Assembly (NCBI GenBank): GCA_027493405.1
Contig: JAOSKV010000023.1
Coordinates: 1-64,000 of the forward strand
Direction: 5' to 3'
Source: FEB-22 sp003105195
Lineage (GTDB): Bacteria; Pseudomonadota; Alphaproteobacteria; Rhizobiales; Xanthobacteraceae
Length of the DNA stretch: 64,000 nt
Positions 63,880 to 64,000 of this stretch are shown here, piece by piece. The number at the start of each line of letters is the position of its first letter. The stretch's first letter is position 1. The position numbers and the translations under genes were made by a program. The notes beneath the pieces were generated by a model, which did no database searches, was not told the DNA's origin, and saw nothing but the letters and a program-made list of their open reading frames with translations.

Positions 63880-64000
63880 TCAATCCTCCTCGGCGCCTCC
63901 GAACATGTGGAACTGCGCCGGGTCGCGCGCCGGCTCGGCGAGGCCGAGATGGCGGAAGGCGTGGCCCGTGAGCACGCGGCCGCGCGGCGTGCGCTGCACC
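63880..64000 (-). CDS. ruvB: RuvB Holliday-junction helicase, C-terminal fragment
   Basis: The last 39 codons are visible: VQRTPRGRVLTG, HAFRHLGL and a tail ending QFHMFGGAEED before TGA at 63882-63880. The QRTPRGR motif in the winged-helix domain is diagnostic of RuvB. The rest lies beyond the window. ruvB-ybgC-tolQ adjacency is typical for alphaproteobacteria. Confidence 0.9.
   Translation of the reverse strand, partial: VQRTPRGRVLTGHAFRHLGLAEPARDPAQFHMFGGAEED

Overview
The window is high-GC DNA (estimated near 70% by eye) with the gene content and order of an alphaproteobacterium, most likely in Hyphomicrobiales (Rhizobiales, Bradyrhizobium/Rhodoplanes side). Markers for this are the ruvB-ybgC-tolQRAB-pal-cpoB-tilS-ftsH-glmM order, RpoH, the serC-serA pair, NnrS, Omp25/31-type barrels, DUF2852 and DUF3775 proteins, and Rhizobiales-style palindromic repeats. 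There is no phage, IS element or CRISPR array.

Region 1 (1-15.1 kb) looks like a low-oxygen stress island. Six copies of a perfect FNR/FixK-type palindrome TTGA-N6-TCAA lie at 1093, 2273, 3791, 8332, 9734 and 14597, each in front of a gene or operon: a PhaC-like Cys hydrolase, a DUF3775 protein, a helix-hairpin-helix DNA-binding protein, Hsp20 (the shared box also faces an archease-rtcB-cysteine desulfurase-DUF3775-cheR operon), an ABC importer with a phosphodiesterase, and a YbhB/PEBP protein. A partial CapA gene opens the window. A damaged gene pair that includes an AAMDC/Mth938 protein sits between hsp20 and the importer.

Region 2 (15.1-25.5 kb) holds a Fic protein with its own operator-like repeats, then a catabolic locus: amidohydrolase, alpha/beta hydrolase, SDR and aminotransferase on the minus strand, divergent from a tripartite tricarboxylate transporter (TctC-TctB-TctA) and a GntR regulator. 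A TTGGCATGCCAA palindrome lies in the divergent promoter. A BrnT-type toxin-antitoxin pair and tRNA-Glu(CTC) follow.

Region 3 (25.5-45.5 kb) is mostly housekeeping: a DUF6476-like membrane protein interrupted by a 48-base C tract, an RluA/RluD pseudouridine synthase, rpoH, a ParE/RelE toxin-antitoxin pair, a Zn-dehydrogenase/cupin, a proline-rich single-pass membrane protein, purA, a MuiA-like protein, serA, serC, two outer-membrane beta-barrels, glmM, a TPR protein and nnrS with its own Crp/Fnr-like site.

Region 4 (45.5-64 kb) is the cell-envelope block: ftsH, tilS, cpoB, then an inserted fadD and an RND pump, then pal, tolB, tolA, tolR, tolQ, then an inserted DUF2852-TetR-TetR/GST stretch, then ybgC and the 3' end of ruvB.

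One caveat runs through the annotation. At least ten clearly homologous genes carry single-base frameshifts, nearly all in short homopolymers and including tolB and rtcB. Many are more likely sequence errors than real pseudogenes. Coordinates for those genes span the whole reconstructed reading frame.
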